This document shows positions 8,387 through 16,868 of a DNA stretch of 64,000 nt, piece after piece. Every line of letters starts with the position of its first letter. The stretch's first letter is position 1. Source of the stretch: CAWDPQ01 sp049642465 (lineage in GTDB: Bacteria > Acidobacteriota > Vicinamibacteria > Vicinamibacterales > 2-12-FULL-66-21); the NCBI GenBank assembly GCA_049642465.1, contig JBAROV010000168.1, positions 1 to 64,000 on the forward strand. The letters run 5' to 3'. The translations under genes were made by a program, and so were the position numbers. The notes beneath the pieces were generated by a model. The model did not search any database, was not told where the DNA came from, and saw nothing but the letters and a program-made list of their open reading frames with translations.

Positions 8387-8411
8387 AAGATTTGGATTAG
8401 GAAGAGGAACG

Positions 8412-8825
8412 ATGCAGCACATTCTCCTGCACGGTGGTAGTGACGAAGCGTACGATCGGTCCGTCATCTTCGCGCGACGGCTTGCCGAGTCCTTCGGTGC
8501 ACAACTCCACATCCTCTACACGGTTGACGATCCGGTTGGTTGGGTCGAGGAGATCCGGCCGGAGCAACTGCCCGAGGTGCATCAGGCGATCGAAGAGGAG
8601 GCCCTGGATCGCCTGGCGTCGCTGATACCACCGGAGGAGCAGGAACGGCTGCACGTCAACCTCGTGATCCGGACCGGCCCTGCCCAGCGTGAACTGACCC
8701 GGTTTACCGAAGAGCAGCAGATCGATCTTGCGATTCTTCAAGCACCACTCGGCAACGAGCAATCCGTCGATCTGGCCCACGCGCTGATCGACCACGGTCG
8801 ATGCGCTGTTCTCGTGCTGCGGTGA
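8412..8825 (+). CDS. Universal stress protein (UspA-like)
   Basis: 137 residues from ATG 8412, which has a good AGGAAGAGGAAC ribosome site; the frame extends upstream into the permease gene but that part is noise. The fold is that of UspA: MQHILLHGGSDEAYDRSVIFA at the N-terminus, a central helix EEEALDRLASLIPPEEQERL, and a C-terminal strand CAVLVLR. The canonical GxxGxxxxxxxxGS(V) ATP loop is degenerate (LGNEQSVDLAHALIDHGRC), so ATP binding is doubtful. Its stop overlaps the GTG start of aat by four bases. Confidence 0.82.
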   Translation: MQHILLHGGSDEAYDRSVIFARRLAESFGAQLHILYTVDDPVGWVEEIRPEQLPEVHQAIEEEALDRLASLIPPEEQERLHVNLVIRTGPAQRELTRFTEEQQIDLAILQAPLGNEQSVDLAHALIDHGRCAVLVLR

Positions 8826-9409
8826 TCCGCAGCGATCTGCTGATCTCGGCCTACACACGCGGCTGGTTTCCCATGGCCGGCGAAGACGGCGTGACGCGCT
8901 GGTACTCGCCTGACCCGCGAGGGATCATCCCGTTGGACCAGTTTCACGTCTCCTCGCGCCTCGCTCGCGTCATCCGCAGTGGACGGTTCGATATTGCGAT
9001 CGACCGCGCATTTGCGGAGGTGATTCGAGCCTGTGCGGATGCCGACCGCGATCCGGACGATCCCGGCAGCTGGATCAGCGAAGAGATCGAGGAGAGTTAT
9101 CTCGCGCTGCACAACCTCGGCGTAGCTCACTCGGTCGAGACCTGGCAGGACGGGGAGCTTGTGGGCGGGCTGTATGGCGTCGCGCTGGGCGGGGCGTTCT
9201 TCGGTGAATCGATGTTTCACCGGGCGACCGACGCCTCCAAAGTTGCTCTTGTGGCGCTGGTCGAGCGGCTTCGCGCCAGAGGTTACGCGCTTCTCGATAC
9301 CCAGTGGGTGACGGCTCACCTGAAGCAGTTTGGCGCGCGTGAAGTGCCACGCTCGCGCTATCTCGATCTGCTGGAGCACAGCTTGAAGCTGGAGTGCGAG
9401 TTCCGCTGA
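8822..9409 (+). CDS. aat: Leucyl/phenylalanyl-tRNA--protein transferase
   Basis: The N-degron enzyme that adds Leu or Phe from aminoacyl-tRNA to N-terminal Arg/Lys of proteins, marking them for ClpAP/ClpS degradation. Family motifs are clear: YTRGWFPM, TRWYSPDPRGIIPL, FFGESMFHRATDASKVALV and LLDTQWVTAHLKQFGA. GTG at 8822 (four-base GTGA overlap with the preceding stop) gives 195 residues and is preferred over ATG 8801, which lies inside the previous gene. The protein is the short form without the extra N-terminal LPP..LLA.GGDL segment found in E. coli. Confidence 0.93.
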   Translation: MIRSDLLISAYTRGWFPMAGEDGVTRWYSPDPRGIIPLDQFHVSSRLARVIRSGRFDIAIDRAFAEVIRACADADRDPDDPGSWISEEIEESYLALHNLGVAHSVETWQDGELVGGLYGVALGGAFFGESMFHRATDASKVALVALVERLRARGYALLDTQWVTAHLKQFGAREVPRSRYLDLLEHSLKLECEFR

Positions 9410-9429
9410 ACGTGACGCTGGTCCGGCCG

Positions 9430-9819
9430 TTAGTGGACCGTGTAGGGCTCTGACAACGTAAACGGAGCAATTCGAACGTCGAATCGATCTCCCCCGTCAG
9501 AGATCATTTGATAGGAGCCTTCCATGACGCCAAACGGGGTTGCCAGTTCACACCCCGAGGTGTACTCGAATGAATCGCCGGGGCGCAGCGTCGGTTGCTT
9601 GCCGACGACGCCAGGACCGCGGACTTCTTCGATGTGGCCGGTTCCGTCGGTGATGATCCAGTGTCGAGTCAGCAGCTGAATGGTGTCGGTACCTTCATTG
9701 CTGATCGTGACCGTATAGAGAAAGAACCACTGGCTCTTGTCGGGCTGAGAACGATCGGGCGCGTATTCGGATTCGACGCGCACCCGGATTCCGCGTGTGA
9801 GGGCCTCCGACGTGAACAT
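9430..9819 (-). CDS. apaG: ApaG-domain protein
   Basis: ApaG is a small beta-sandwich protein of about 125-130 residues. Starting at ATG 9819 (MFTSEALTRGIRVRVESEY) gives 129 residues, matching the family; an in-frame ATG at 9894 would add 25 residues not seen in relatives. Typical segments are FLYTVTISNEG, LLTRHWIITDGTGHIEEVRG, GVVGKQPTLRPGDSFEYTSG and MEGSYQMI. Linked historically to cobalt resistance and to diadenosine tetraphosphate metabolism; the biochemical role is not settled. Convergent with aat, 20 bp between stops. Confidence 0.92.
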   Translation of the reverse strand: MFTSEALTRGIRVRVESEYAPDRSQPDKSQWFFLYTVTISNEGTDTIQLLTRHWIITDGTGHIEEVRGPGVVGKQPTLRPGDSFEYTSGCELATPFGVMEGSYQMISDGGDRFDVRIAPFTLSEPYTVH

Positions 9820-10064
9820 ATGAGCATCATGAACGATCGGCGCGAGCGCGGGCAAGTCCACGACACGGTCGGGCTGTGCCGGCGCTGCGCTCATGTCCAG
9901 ATCGTGACGAACGCGCGTGGGTCGCGTTTCTACTTGTGTCGTCTCTCGTATCGCGATCCGGCGTTCCCTCGTTATCCGCCGCTTCCCCTACTCGAGTGCC
10001 GCGGCTTCACGCCCGACATTCGGGGCGGAGCCCCGGTATAGTTAGAGAGCGACGTACGAAACCG

Positions 10065-12122
10065 ATGCCTCGGATTTCCCCGGCCACACTCAAACCCGGC
10101 GCGGCGGCTGCGCCGGTTCAGCCATCGGGCGACGCGAGCTCGATGGTCGCGTCCGACCACCGCATCCGCGGCCGAGCGCTTATCTTTTGGGATCCCAAGA
10201 GTCTTCCGGGGACGCGCTTTGCCAGGAAGCTCGATGCTATTGACACCGACCAGATTACGCCCGCAACTGACTGCGTGTCCGAGAGTCTCGAGACACTCGA
10301 CGAGCGTTGGAAGGCTGGATCGTTCCGATATCTGATGCCGGATTTCCGGGCGCGCGTCCATCGCGGAGAAACGTTTGTCATTGCCGGCGATCGGTTCGCC
10401 ATCGGCTCATCGCGCGAAATGAGTCCGGCTGGCCTCAAGGGCGTGGCCGAAGAGGCGGGCCTGGAATTGGTCATCGTCTGCGGCAACAACATGGGGGACA
10501 TCTTTCGTCGCAACAGTTTCAACCTGGGACTGCACGTCGTCCAGAGCCCGGAGGCAGTCGCCGACGCGCAGGACCTCGACGAATTCAGCTTCGACCCGGT
10601 GACGCGCGAGCTCACGAACGAGACCCAAGGGAAGACTTACGCCCCTGCACCGTTGTCCGACAAAGAGGAGGAGATCCGTCGTGCCGGCGGAATCTTTGCC
10701 ATCGGACGACGTGAATTCCGGCAATCCGTCGAGACGGTTCCGCAGGTCGATTGGGCGGGGCCAGACGACGCGCGCGGCATGTCAACGACTGAACAAATCG
10801 TCTGGGCGCATCGTGTGGACAAGTCGCTGAAGCCGTCTCAACTTCGCCCGGGAACGACGCTACGGGTTTACGCCGATCTACTGCCAGCGTCAGACGGTAC
10901 GGCGCCGTTTGCGATCCACACGTTCAACCAGATCACGGGTGGTCACACGATCTTCCCCCGGCAGGCCGCCATTGCCAACGACCACTTCGTGTTCACGGGG
11001 CTTGACGCCGATGACAAGCAGACGGCGATCGGGCGGAACTTTGCGCGGATGCACGGGCTTGAACCACCCTATTACGCGACGCCTGGCGACGGGATCTTTC
11101 ATTTTTACTTTCCGGAGCAGGGACTGGTCATGCCGGGACAGTTCATCCCTGGTGCGGACTCGCACAGCCGCGCGTATGGGGCCTATGGCGCCGTCGGCAT
11201 CGGGGTGGGTTCCACAACGCTCGGCTTCGGCTGGTCCACCGGATACATTTACTTCACCCTGGCACACCAACGGCGCGTCGTGTTTCGTGGCAAGCTCCAG
11301 CCGTGGGTCAGCGGCAAGGATATCGTCCTCGACCTGCTGCGGCGCTGGGGTGCACGGCAGGCGCAGGGAATGTCGGTGGAACTCGTCGACGCGGATCGAC
11401 AGCTGCCGGTTGCGTACCGAAACACGATTGCGAACATGATGGCGGAGGCCGAGGCGCTCAACGGTGTGTTCGCGCCTGACGAGATCACGTATGCGTGGTA
11501 CCGCAAGAAAGGGATTAGCGAACTTCCGTATCCGCCGCTGTCGCCAGGTGTGGCGGCCGTCTATGCGATCGATGAGGCGGTCGATCTTGGCGACGTGCGC
11601 CCGATGATTGCCAAGCCGTTCAGTCCAGGCAACGCATACCCTGCTGAGGAAGTCGCTCGCGAGCATATTACGTTCGACAAGGCCCTGATTGGGTCGTGCA
11701 CCAACGGCAGTTACGACGATCTATTGCAAGCCGCGCTGGTGATGCGGGCCGCACGCGATCGCGGTGCGCGTCGGGTCGAGCGAGAGTTTGCGGTGTTTCC
11801 GGGATCTGGCGGCGTTGGCCGGCAGATCGAGCGTCCCGATCCCAGACTTGGCGGCGAGTCAATCGCCGAAGTGTTTCGGTCTGTTGGTGGAGAAATCCGC
11901 CAGTCGTGGTGCGGTCCGTGCTTCGGTCAGGGCCCCGATGCCCTGACCTCAGGCCAGCGCGCGATTACCTCGTTCAACCGCAATTGGCAGAATCGGATGG
12001 GCCTTGGTGGCGAGGGATATCTGGCCAGCCCCGCCGTTGTCGCAGCCTCCGCGCTTGTTGGCTACATGGCCCCGCCCAGTGAGCTTGGCCTGCAGTGGAA
12101 CCCGGAGACGTACGGGATTTGA
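10065..12122 (+). CDS. Aconitase-family hydratase, swivel domain first
   Basis: 685 residues from ATG 10065. Residues about 30-185 are the LeuD-like swivel domain (DTDQITPATDC, GDRFAIGSSREMSPAGLKG, NNMGDIFRRNSFNLG). A LeuC-like catalytic half follows, with ADSHSRAYGAYGAVGIGVGS. The [4Fe-4S] cluster ligands are all present: the Cys of IGSCTNGSYDD and both Cys of WCGPCFGQG. The domain order is the reverse of mitochondrial-type aconitase and recalls AcnB, but without HEAT repeats. Likely a stereospecific hydratase/isomerase of a carboxylic acid; no leu or TCA neighbours identify the substrate. Confidence 0.85.
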   Translation: MPRISPATLKPGAAAAPVQPSGDASSMVASDHRIRGRALIFWDPKSLPGTRFARKLDAIDTDQITPATDCVSESLETLDERWKAGSFRYLMPDFRARVHRGETFVIAGDRFAIGSSREMSPAGLKGVAEEAGLELVIVCGNNMGDIFRRNSFNLGLHVVQSPEAVADAQDLDEFSFDPVTRELTNETQGKTYAPAPLSDKEEEIRRAGGIFAIGRREFRQSVETVPQVDWAGPDDARGMSTTEQIVWAHRVDKSLKPSQLRPGTTLRVYADLLPASDGTAPFAIHTFNQITGGHTIFPRQAAIANDHFVFTGLDADDKQTAIGRNFARMHGLEPPYYATPGDGIFHFYFPEQGLVMPGQFIPGADSHSRAYGAYGAVGIGVGSTTLGFGWSTGYIYFTLAHQRRVVFRGKLQPWVSGKDIVLDLLRRWGARQAQGMSVELVDADRQLPVAYRNTIANMMAEAEALNGVFAPDEITYAWYRKKGISELPYPPLSPGVAAVYAIDEAVDLGDVRPMIAKPFSPGNAYPAEEVAREHITFDKALIGSCTNGSYDDLLQAALVMRAARDRGARRVEREFAVFPGSGGVGRQIERPDPRLGGESIAEVFRSVGGEIRQSWCGPCFGQGPDALTSGQRAITSFNRNWQNRMGLGGEGYLASPAVVAASALVGYMAPPSELGLQWNPETYGI

Positions 12123-12165
12123 AGGCCCGTTTCTTCGCAGCGACGCATTCCCTTCACCGAGGACC

Positions 12166-12933
12166 ATGACGATGGAGTGGCTTACCGATCCTGAGATCTG
12201 GATCGCGCTGGCAACGTTGACGTTCCTGGAGATCGTGCTCGGAATCGACAACATCATTTTCATTTCGATCCTTTCCGGAAAGTTGCCCGAGGGGCAGCAG
12301 CCGCAGGCCCGACGACTGGGTCTGCTCGCGGCGATGTTCATGCGGGTCCTGCTCCTGTTCTCGCTTGCCTGGATCATCCGTCTGACAGCGCCCTGGTTTA
12401 CCGTGATGGGTCAGGAAATCTCGGGACGCGACCTGATCCTGATCCTTGGCGGTTTGTTTCTCCTCGGCAAGAGCACGTACGAAATCCATGACAAACTGGA
12501 GGGAGAAGAAGGTCACGCGTCGCGCGCGGTTGCCGCGTCTTTTACCAGCGTCATCGTTCAGATCATGCTGCTGGACATCGTGTTTTCACTCGATTCTGTG
12601 ATCACTGCCGTAGGCATGGTCGACGAGCTCTGGGTCATGATTGCGGCCGTCATCATCTCGGTTGCCATCATGATGATCTCGGCCGAGCCGATTAGCGCGT
12701 TCGTCCATCGCCATCCAACGGTGAAGATGCTGGCCCTCAGTTTTCTGTTGCTGATCGGATTGTCGCTGCTGCTCGAGGGGTTCGATCATCACATTCCGAA
12801 GGGCTACATTTATTTCGCGATGGGTTTCTCGGTGTTTGTGGAGATGATTAACCTGCGACTTCGCAAGGTTGCCGCTCCGGTGCACCTGCACGAACGCTTC
12901 GTGCCCGAGCCGGATACGAAAGGAGAAGGCTAG
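12166..12933 (+). CDS. TerC-family integral membrane protein
   Basis: 255 residues from ATG 12166, preceded by GAGGA at the right distance. The N-terminal TerC signature with acidic residues inside a helix is clear (FLEIVLGIDNIIFISIL), as is the second one (QIMLLDIVFSLDSVITAVGM). About seven membrane helices. The family is linked to tellurite resistance and to metal (especially manganese) export, including metallation of secreted proteins. It overlaps the next gene by one base (TAGTG), so the two are co-translated. Confidence 0.92.
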   Translation: MTMEWLTDPEIWIALATLTFLEIVLGIDNIIFISILSGKLPEGQQPQARRLGLLAAMFMRVLLLFSLAWIIRLTAPWFTVMGQEISGRDLILILGGLFLLGKSTYEIHDKLEGEEGHASRAVAASFTSVIVQIMLLDIVFSLDSVITAVGMVDELWVMIAAVIISVAIMMISAEPISAFVHRHPTVKMLALSFLLLIGLSLLLEGFDHHIPKGYIYFAMGFSVFVEMINLRLRKVAAPVHLHERFVPEPDTKGEG

Positions 12934-13823
12934 TGATTGCCGCAGCCGCCGTGCTCCTCGGGGTGCTCGCGCAGTCAGGAGCCGTTCCGACGCTCGCCCC
13001 CTCGTATGTGCCTCAGCGGGTGTACGACACGAATCAGCACGCCTTCAGCGACTTTGAATCGATGCTCGGCGACCTCGCCCGGGCGGACATCATCTTCGTC
13101 GGGGAGCAGCACGACGACCCGAACACGCATCGGCTGGAACTCGCGATTCTGGAAGGGCTGCACCGCCGCAACGTGCCAGTCGCGGTGTCACTCGAGATGT
13201 TCGAACGCGACACTCAGGGCGCGCTGGATCAGTTCCTTACCGGATCGACGTCGGAAGACGTGTTTCTCAAGGGTGCGCGTCCCTGGCCGCGCTACGCGAC
13301 CGATTACCGGCCGCTTGTGGACTTCGCGAAAGCGAACGGATGGCCGGTCATAGCCGCCAACGTTCCTCGACGTCACGCGACGGATGTGGCCAAACGCGGC
13401 CTCGAGGCCGTTGACCAATTGTCGTTGTCCGAGCGACCCCATGCAGCCAGGGAATTTGAGTGCCCGCGCGACGTCTACTTCGACAAGTTCGCCGCGGCCA
13501 TGGCCGAGCATCCGGCGCCCGGGACCGAGAAGATGACTGTCGACGAGCAACGTACCCGGACGGGCCGCTATTACGAATCACAGTGCGTGAAGGACGAAAC
13601 CATGGCTGAATCCATCGCCGCCGTGACGGGACGTCAGGTCGTGCACTTCAACGGCGCCTTCCACAGTGATTTCGGTCTCGGCACCGCCGAGCGAACGCGC
13701 CGCCGACTGCCACGACGCCGCCTCGTCGTCGTCTCGATTCTGCCGGTTGCCGATCTGAACGCGCTGGCACCCTCCGGGGATGATCTGAAACGCGCGGATT
13801 ACCTCGTGTACACGATCAAATGA
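12933..13823 (+). CDS. ChaN-family (DUF399) exported protein
   Basis: Starts at GTG 12933, sharing one base with the TerC stop. A short signal peptide (IAAAAVLLGVLAQSGAVPTLA) precedes the ChaN domain: ADIIFVGEQHDDPNTHRLEL, VSLEMFERDTQGALDQFL, YRPLVDFAKANGWPVIAANV and VVHFNGAFHSDFGLG. Members bind haem or have been linked to iron-regulated haem handling at the envelope. No lipobox Cys is visible, so it may be periplasmic. Coupling to TerC suggests a metal/haem homeostasis operon (inference). Confidence 0.87.
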   Translation: MIAAAAVLLGVLAQSGAVPTLAPSYVPQRVYDTNQHAFSDFESMLGDLARADIIFVGEQHDDPNTHRLELAILEGLHRRNVPVAVSLEMFERDTQGALDQFLTGSTSEDVFLKGARPWPRYATDYRPLVDFAKANGWPVIAANVPRRHATDVAKRGLEAVDQLSLSERPHAAREFECPRDVYFDKFAAAMAEHPAPGTEKMTVDEQRTRTGRYYESQCVKDETMAESIAAVTGRQVVHFNGAFHSDFGLGTAERTRRRLPRRRLVVVSILPVADLNALAPSGDDLKRADYLVYTIK

Positions 13824-13847
13824 CTCCCGATCTCCCGCCCTCCCGTC

Positions 13848-15224
13848 TTACTTCAGCCTCTCCGGCATATCCGCAACGACATACGCCATAACCGCGACCG
13901 CAGCGGCAGCCCGCGCCATATCTCCGGCGTCAATCTTGTCAACCGTATCCGCTGGCGTGTGATGGATCAAAAAGTAGTTCCCGTCCACCTCGAGTGACAT
14001 CGCCGGAATGTTTCCCGCCTGAACACTCGGCCCGATGTCAGCACCTTCGCCGCTGACGCCGACCCGGTCTGCGCCAATGCCGGTCAGGAGCCGCGCGATC
14101 TCGGTCACTCGCGCCCGTGCCGGATCGCTGCCCGAGAACCCGAACCCGGTAGGTTTAAAAACACCGCCGTCCGACTCCAACATGAGCACATGATTGGCCA
14201 GTTGCGCCCTGTAGCGGTCCCTGTACGCGAGACCGCCGCGCAGGCCGTTCTCCTCGTTGGTCCAGAGCACGACTCGCACAGTGCGTCTCGGCCGGAGATT
14301 CAGCTTCTTCATCAAACGCAGCGCGTCCCATGTCACCACGCATCCACCGCCATCGTCGGTCGATCCTGTGCCTACATCCCACGAGTCGAAATGCCCTCCG
14401 ACGACTACAACTTCTTCGGGCCGCTCGCGTCCACGGATCTCCCCCACGACGTTGAACGAATCGGCGTCTGGGAGAAACTTCGCCTCCATCTTGAGGCGGA
14501 CGCGGACAGCCGTGCCGCGATCCTGCATCCGGTGCAGCCGATCGGCATCTTCGGTGGTGACCGCGGCGGCCGGGATTTGCGGCGCACTTTCGGCGTAGCG
14601 CAAGGCGCCGGTGTGCGGCGTCCGAAGCCCTGGCGGTCCAACCGAACGGACGAGGACCGCGACTGCGCCAAGCGCAGCAGCCCTCGAAGGGCCATCCGCG
14701 CGATACTGTACCGTTTCGCCGTAGTTGGTGAACGGCACGTTGTACAGAACGATTCGCCCTTTGACCTCCGAGGCACGGGACTGGAGTTCCGCGAAGTTGC
14801 GGACGACGATAATGTCGGCTTCGATACCTGCGGGCGGGGTACCAACGCTGTTGCCGAGGCCGAGCATCACCAGCGCATGGCGGCCCGGCGTCGTGATCTC
14901 GAGACTCTCGGCGCCGCGCACCCAGTGCGGCACCTTGACGGGTTCGAGCCGCACATTTTCAAGACCGTCCTTTTTCATCTGCTCGGCCGCCCACTGGATC
15001 GCTGCCTCGAGAGACGATGAGCCGCTCAGGCGGTTCCCGAACGTGTCGCCAAGCTCCGCGAGGCGTTCCCAGGCAAATCGGCTCGACGTCGATTCCTCGA
15101 TCAAGCGCCGTGCGGGCTCGCGATATTGATCGATCCAGTGGTCCTGTTCAACGAGCGCCGTCCCGTTGGACGAAATTGCCAGGATGGCGCACACAAACAC
15201 ACCGACGCTATAACGATGACGCAT
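13848..15224 (-). CDS. Secreted M28-family metallopeptidase (carboxypeptidase Q-like)
   Basis: 458 residues with an N-terminal signal sequence. A protease-associated (PA) insert lies around residues 110-220 (RNFAELQSRASEVKGRIVLYNVPF), then the M28 zinc domain. Metal ligands are His in VGGHFDSWD, Asp in GSTDDGGGC, Glu-Glu in WTNEENG, Asp in LESDGG and the late His in FLIHHTPADT. It would hydrolyse peptides outside the cytoplasm. A second M28 enzyme at 30115 is distinct. Convergent with the TerC-ChaN pair; CTCCCGAT/CTCCCGCC/CTCCCG units fill the 24-bp gap. Confidence 0.92.
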   Translation of the reverse strand: MRHRYSVGVFVCAILAISSNGTALVEQDHWIDQYREPARRLIEESTSSRFAWERLAELGDTFGNRLSGSSSLEAAIQWAAEQMKKDGLENVRLEPVKVPHWVRGAESLEITTPGRHALVMLGLGNSVGTPPAGIEADIIVVRNFAELQSRASEVKGRIVLYNVPFTNYGETVQYRADGPSRAAALGAVAVLVRSVGPPGLRTPHTGALRYAESAPQIPAAAVTTEDADRLHRMQDRGTAVRVRLKMEAKFLPDADSFNVVGEIRGRERPEEVVVVGGHFDSWDVGTGSTDDGGGCVVTWDALRLMKKLNLRPRRTVRVVLWTNEENGLRGGLAYRDRYRAQLANHVLMLESDGGVFKPTGFGFSGSDPARARVTEIARLLTGIGADRVGVSGEGADIGPSVQAGNIPAMSLEVDGNYFLIHHTPADTVDKIDAGDMARAAAAVAVMAYVVADMPERLK

Positions 15225-15271
15225 AACCTTTCATTCTATAGAACATCGAGCGGCATCCTTATAATCGCCCA

Positions 15272-16168
15272 ATGAGGGTACTGGTCCTGGTCGTGGGATT
15301 GTTCGCGCTGGTGCCGGCGTTTGGAGTCGCACGAGGAAAGCAGGCCCCCCGCACAGCCAGCCAGGCCACGAATGCGTTCTGGTGCCCCATGCATCCGGAT
15401 GTGCGTTCGAGTACGACGGGGAAGTGCCCGATTTGCGCGATGGATCTCATCGCGATTCCGGCGGCGACGCTCGGAAACTATCAACTGCACGTCAAGCAGA
15501 TCGCCCGCCCTGGTGGCGCGGGTGCACAGGGATTGCACATCGACGTCCGGCATCCCGCGACATCGGAGCGCGTGACGGCGTTCTCACCGCTGCACGAACG
15601 ACTGCTGCACCTCTTTATCGTCCGGCGCGACCTGTCCTACTTCGCCCACGTTCATCCGGACCAGGCACAGGACGGCTTCGACGTGGAGGTGGATTTGGAT
15701 CCTGGCGCCTACGTGTTGATTGCGGACTTTGCGCCAGTCGGCGGCCCGCCTCAACTCCTGCATCGAGCTATCGTGACGCCTGGCTTCAGGCGGTCCCCGT
15801 TCGCGTCTCCAGATCTCCAACCGGATATCGTGGAGAAGAACGTTGACGGCCTGCGAGTGAGCCTCGAGGCACAAGTCAGACTGCTGAAACCGAGCATGTT
15901 GCGCTTCACTCTTCGTGATGCGGCGACCGCGACACCGATCGATGACGTGGAACCCTTTCTTGGCGCCGCAGGGCACTTGCTCATCGTCAATTCGGATGTG
16001 ACGTCAGTCACCCACGCGCACCCCGAAACCACCGACGCGGCAGGCCGCATTGGTCCGGAGATCGCTTTCGCGCCGACATTCGCCACAGCCGGCGTGTACA
16101 AGATGTGGGTGCAATTTCAGAGGAGAGGGAAGGTGCTCACGGCGCCGTTTGCTATCGACGTGAAATGA
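15272..16168 (+). CDS. Exported heavy-metal-binding-domain protein
   Basis: 298 residues. A signal peptide (MRVLVLVVGLFALVPAFGVA) is followed by a heavy-metal-binding domain, FWCPMHPDVRSSTTGKCPIC with AMDLI, at about residues 35-60, as found in CusB/CopA-type copper proteins. The rest is a beta-rich domain with repeated His-containing strands (YFAHVHPDQAQDGF, VTSVTHAHPETTDAAG). Likely a periplasmic copper- or silver-binding protein. No efflux RND genes adjoin it; the neighbouring cytochrome/copper-monooxygenase genes are convergent. Confidence 0.8.
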   Translation: MRVLVLVVGLFALVPAFGVARGKQAPRTASQATNAFWCPMHPDVRSSTTGKCPICAMDLIAIPAATLGNYQLHVKQIARPGGAGAQGLHIDVRHPATSERVTAFSPLHERLLHLFIVRRDLSYFAHVHPDQAQDGFDVEVDLDPGAYVLIADFAPVGGPPQLLHRAIVTPGFRRSPFASPDLQPDIVEKNVDGLRVSLEAQVRLLKPSMLRFTLRDAATATPIDDVEPFLGAAGHLLIVNSDVTSVTHAHPETTDAAGRIGPEIAFAPTFATAGVYKMWVQFQRRGKVLTAPFAIDVK

Positions 16169-16181
16169 CGTGGGTCGCGAA

Positions 16182-16868
16182 CTATTTCGCCAGCGCCAGC
16201 AGGACGCTGCATCGTCCGGAGGCTTCAACGCTGAGCCGGGCGCCGGGCGGCAGATCGATTGGCTCCCGCAGCCAGTAGGTTTCCTCGAATTTCCTCTCGA
16301 ACCCCCGAATCCACGCGATGACCTCGCGCGTCCCGTCGGGAAGGACCACGGAGATGCCGGCCGACCCACGTTCGTCGAGGCGTGGACGGAGCGCAAGCAG
16401 GCGGCCGCGAGGGAGGGGCCGTTCCCCGCACCGCATATTCACATGCCGGACATGATCGTCGCTGTTGTTTGACGGTGCTCCAGAGTCTTCGAGGGCCAAT
16501 CGCCGTGGGCCCCGCACGGCTCCGCTGTCCACCCACGCGACGAAGAGGGCGATCTCAAATGGCGTCAGCGATCGATCGTTGGCGAACTGGCCGTAGCCGC
16601 GAGCGGCGTGCCACTTCGGCATACGGCGCGTGAGCACTTCTTCTCGGATAGCTCGGGCCCACGGCCGTGCATCTTCATAAGTGGCGAGCGACATCGGACC
16701 TCGCCCGCCATCCACGTGGCATTGGACGCAACGCGCGCGGACGAGGCGTTCAATCTCACCCGTCCACGTGACGGCGCTGTTGATGGGATCGTGCGCCTCG
16801 ACGGACGCGAGCGCGAGGACAGTGAAGGTCGCGACGAATGCGTGAAGCCCGAGCTTCACACCTGTCAC
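16182..16868 (-). CDS. Small exported cytochrome c-domain protein
   Basis: The start is GTG 16868, whose first bases overlap the stop of the upstream monooxygenase-like gene (GTGA). Longer starts lie inside that gene. A signal-like segment (LGLHAFVATFTVLALASVEA) precedes one haem c site CVQCH at about residue 47, with GRGPMSLATYEDARPWARAI after it, nearly the same as in the upstream protein. The C-terminal part resembles the final beta domain of that protein but is much shorter. It appears to be a partial duplicate of its neighbour, keeping the cytochrome and losing the copper-binding core. Confidence 0.78.
   Translation of the reverse strand: MTGVKLGLHAFVATFTVLALASVEAHDPINSAVTWTGEIERLVRARCVQCHVDGGRGPMSLATYEDARPWARAIREEVLTRRMPKWHAARGYGQFANDRSLTPFEIALFVAWVDSGAVRGPRRLALEDSGAPSNNSDDHVRHVNMRCGERPLPRGRLLALRPRLDERGSAGISVVLPDGTREVIAWIRGFERKFEETYWLREPIDLPPGARLSVEASGRCSVLLALAK

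Noticed and set aside
8295..8411. N-terminal extension of the universal stress protein
   Set aside because: It lies in the permease gene's 3' end, is Cys/Arg-rich, and a good ribosome site precedes ATG 8412.
12123..12165. Manganese (yybP-ykoY) riboswitch before the TerC gene
   Set aside because: The gap is only 43 nt, too short for the aptamer, and its conserved loops are absent.
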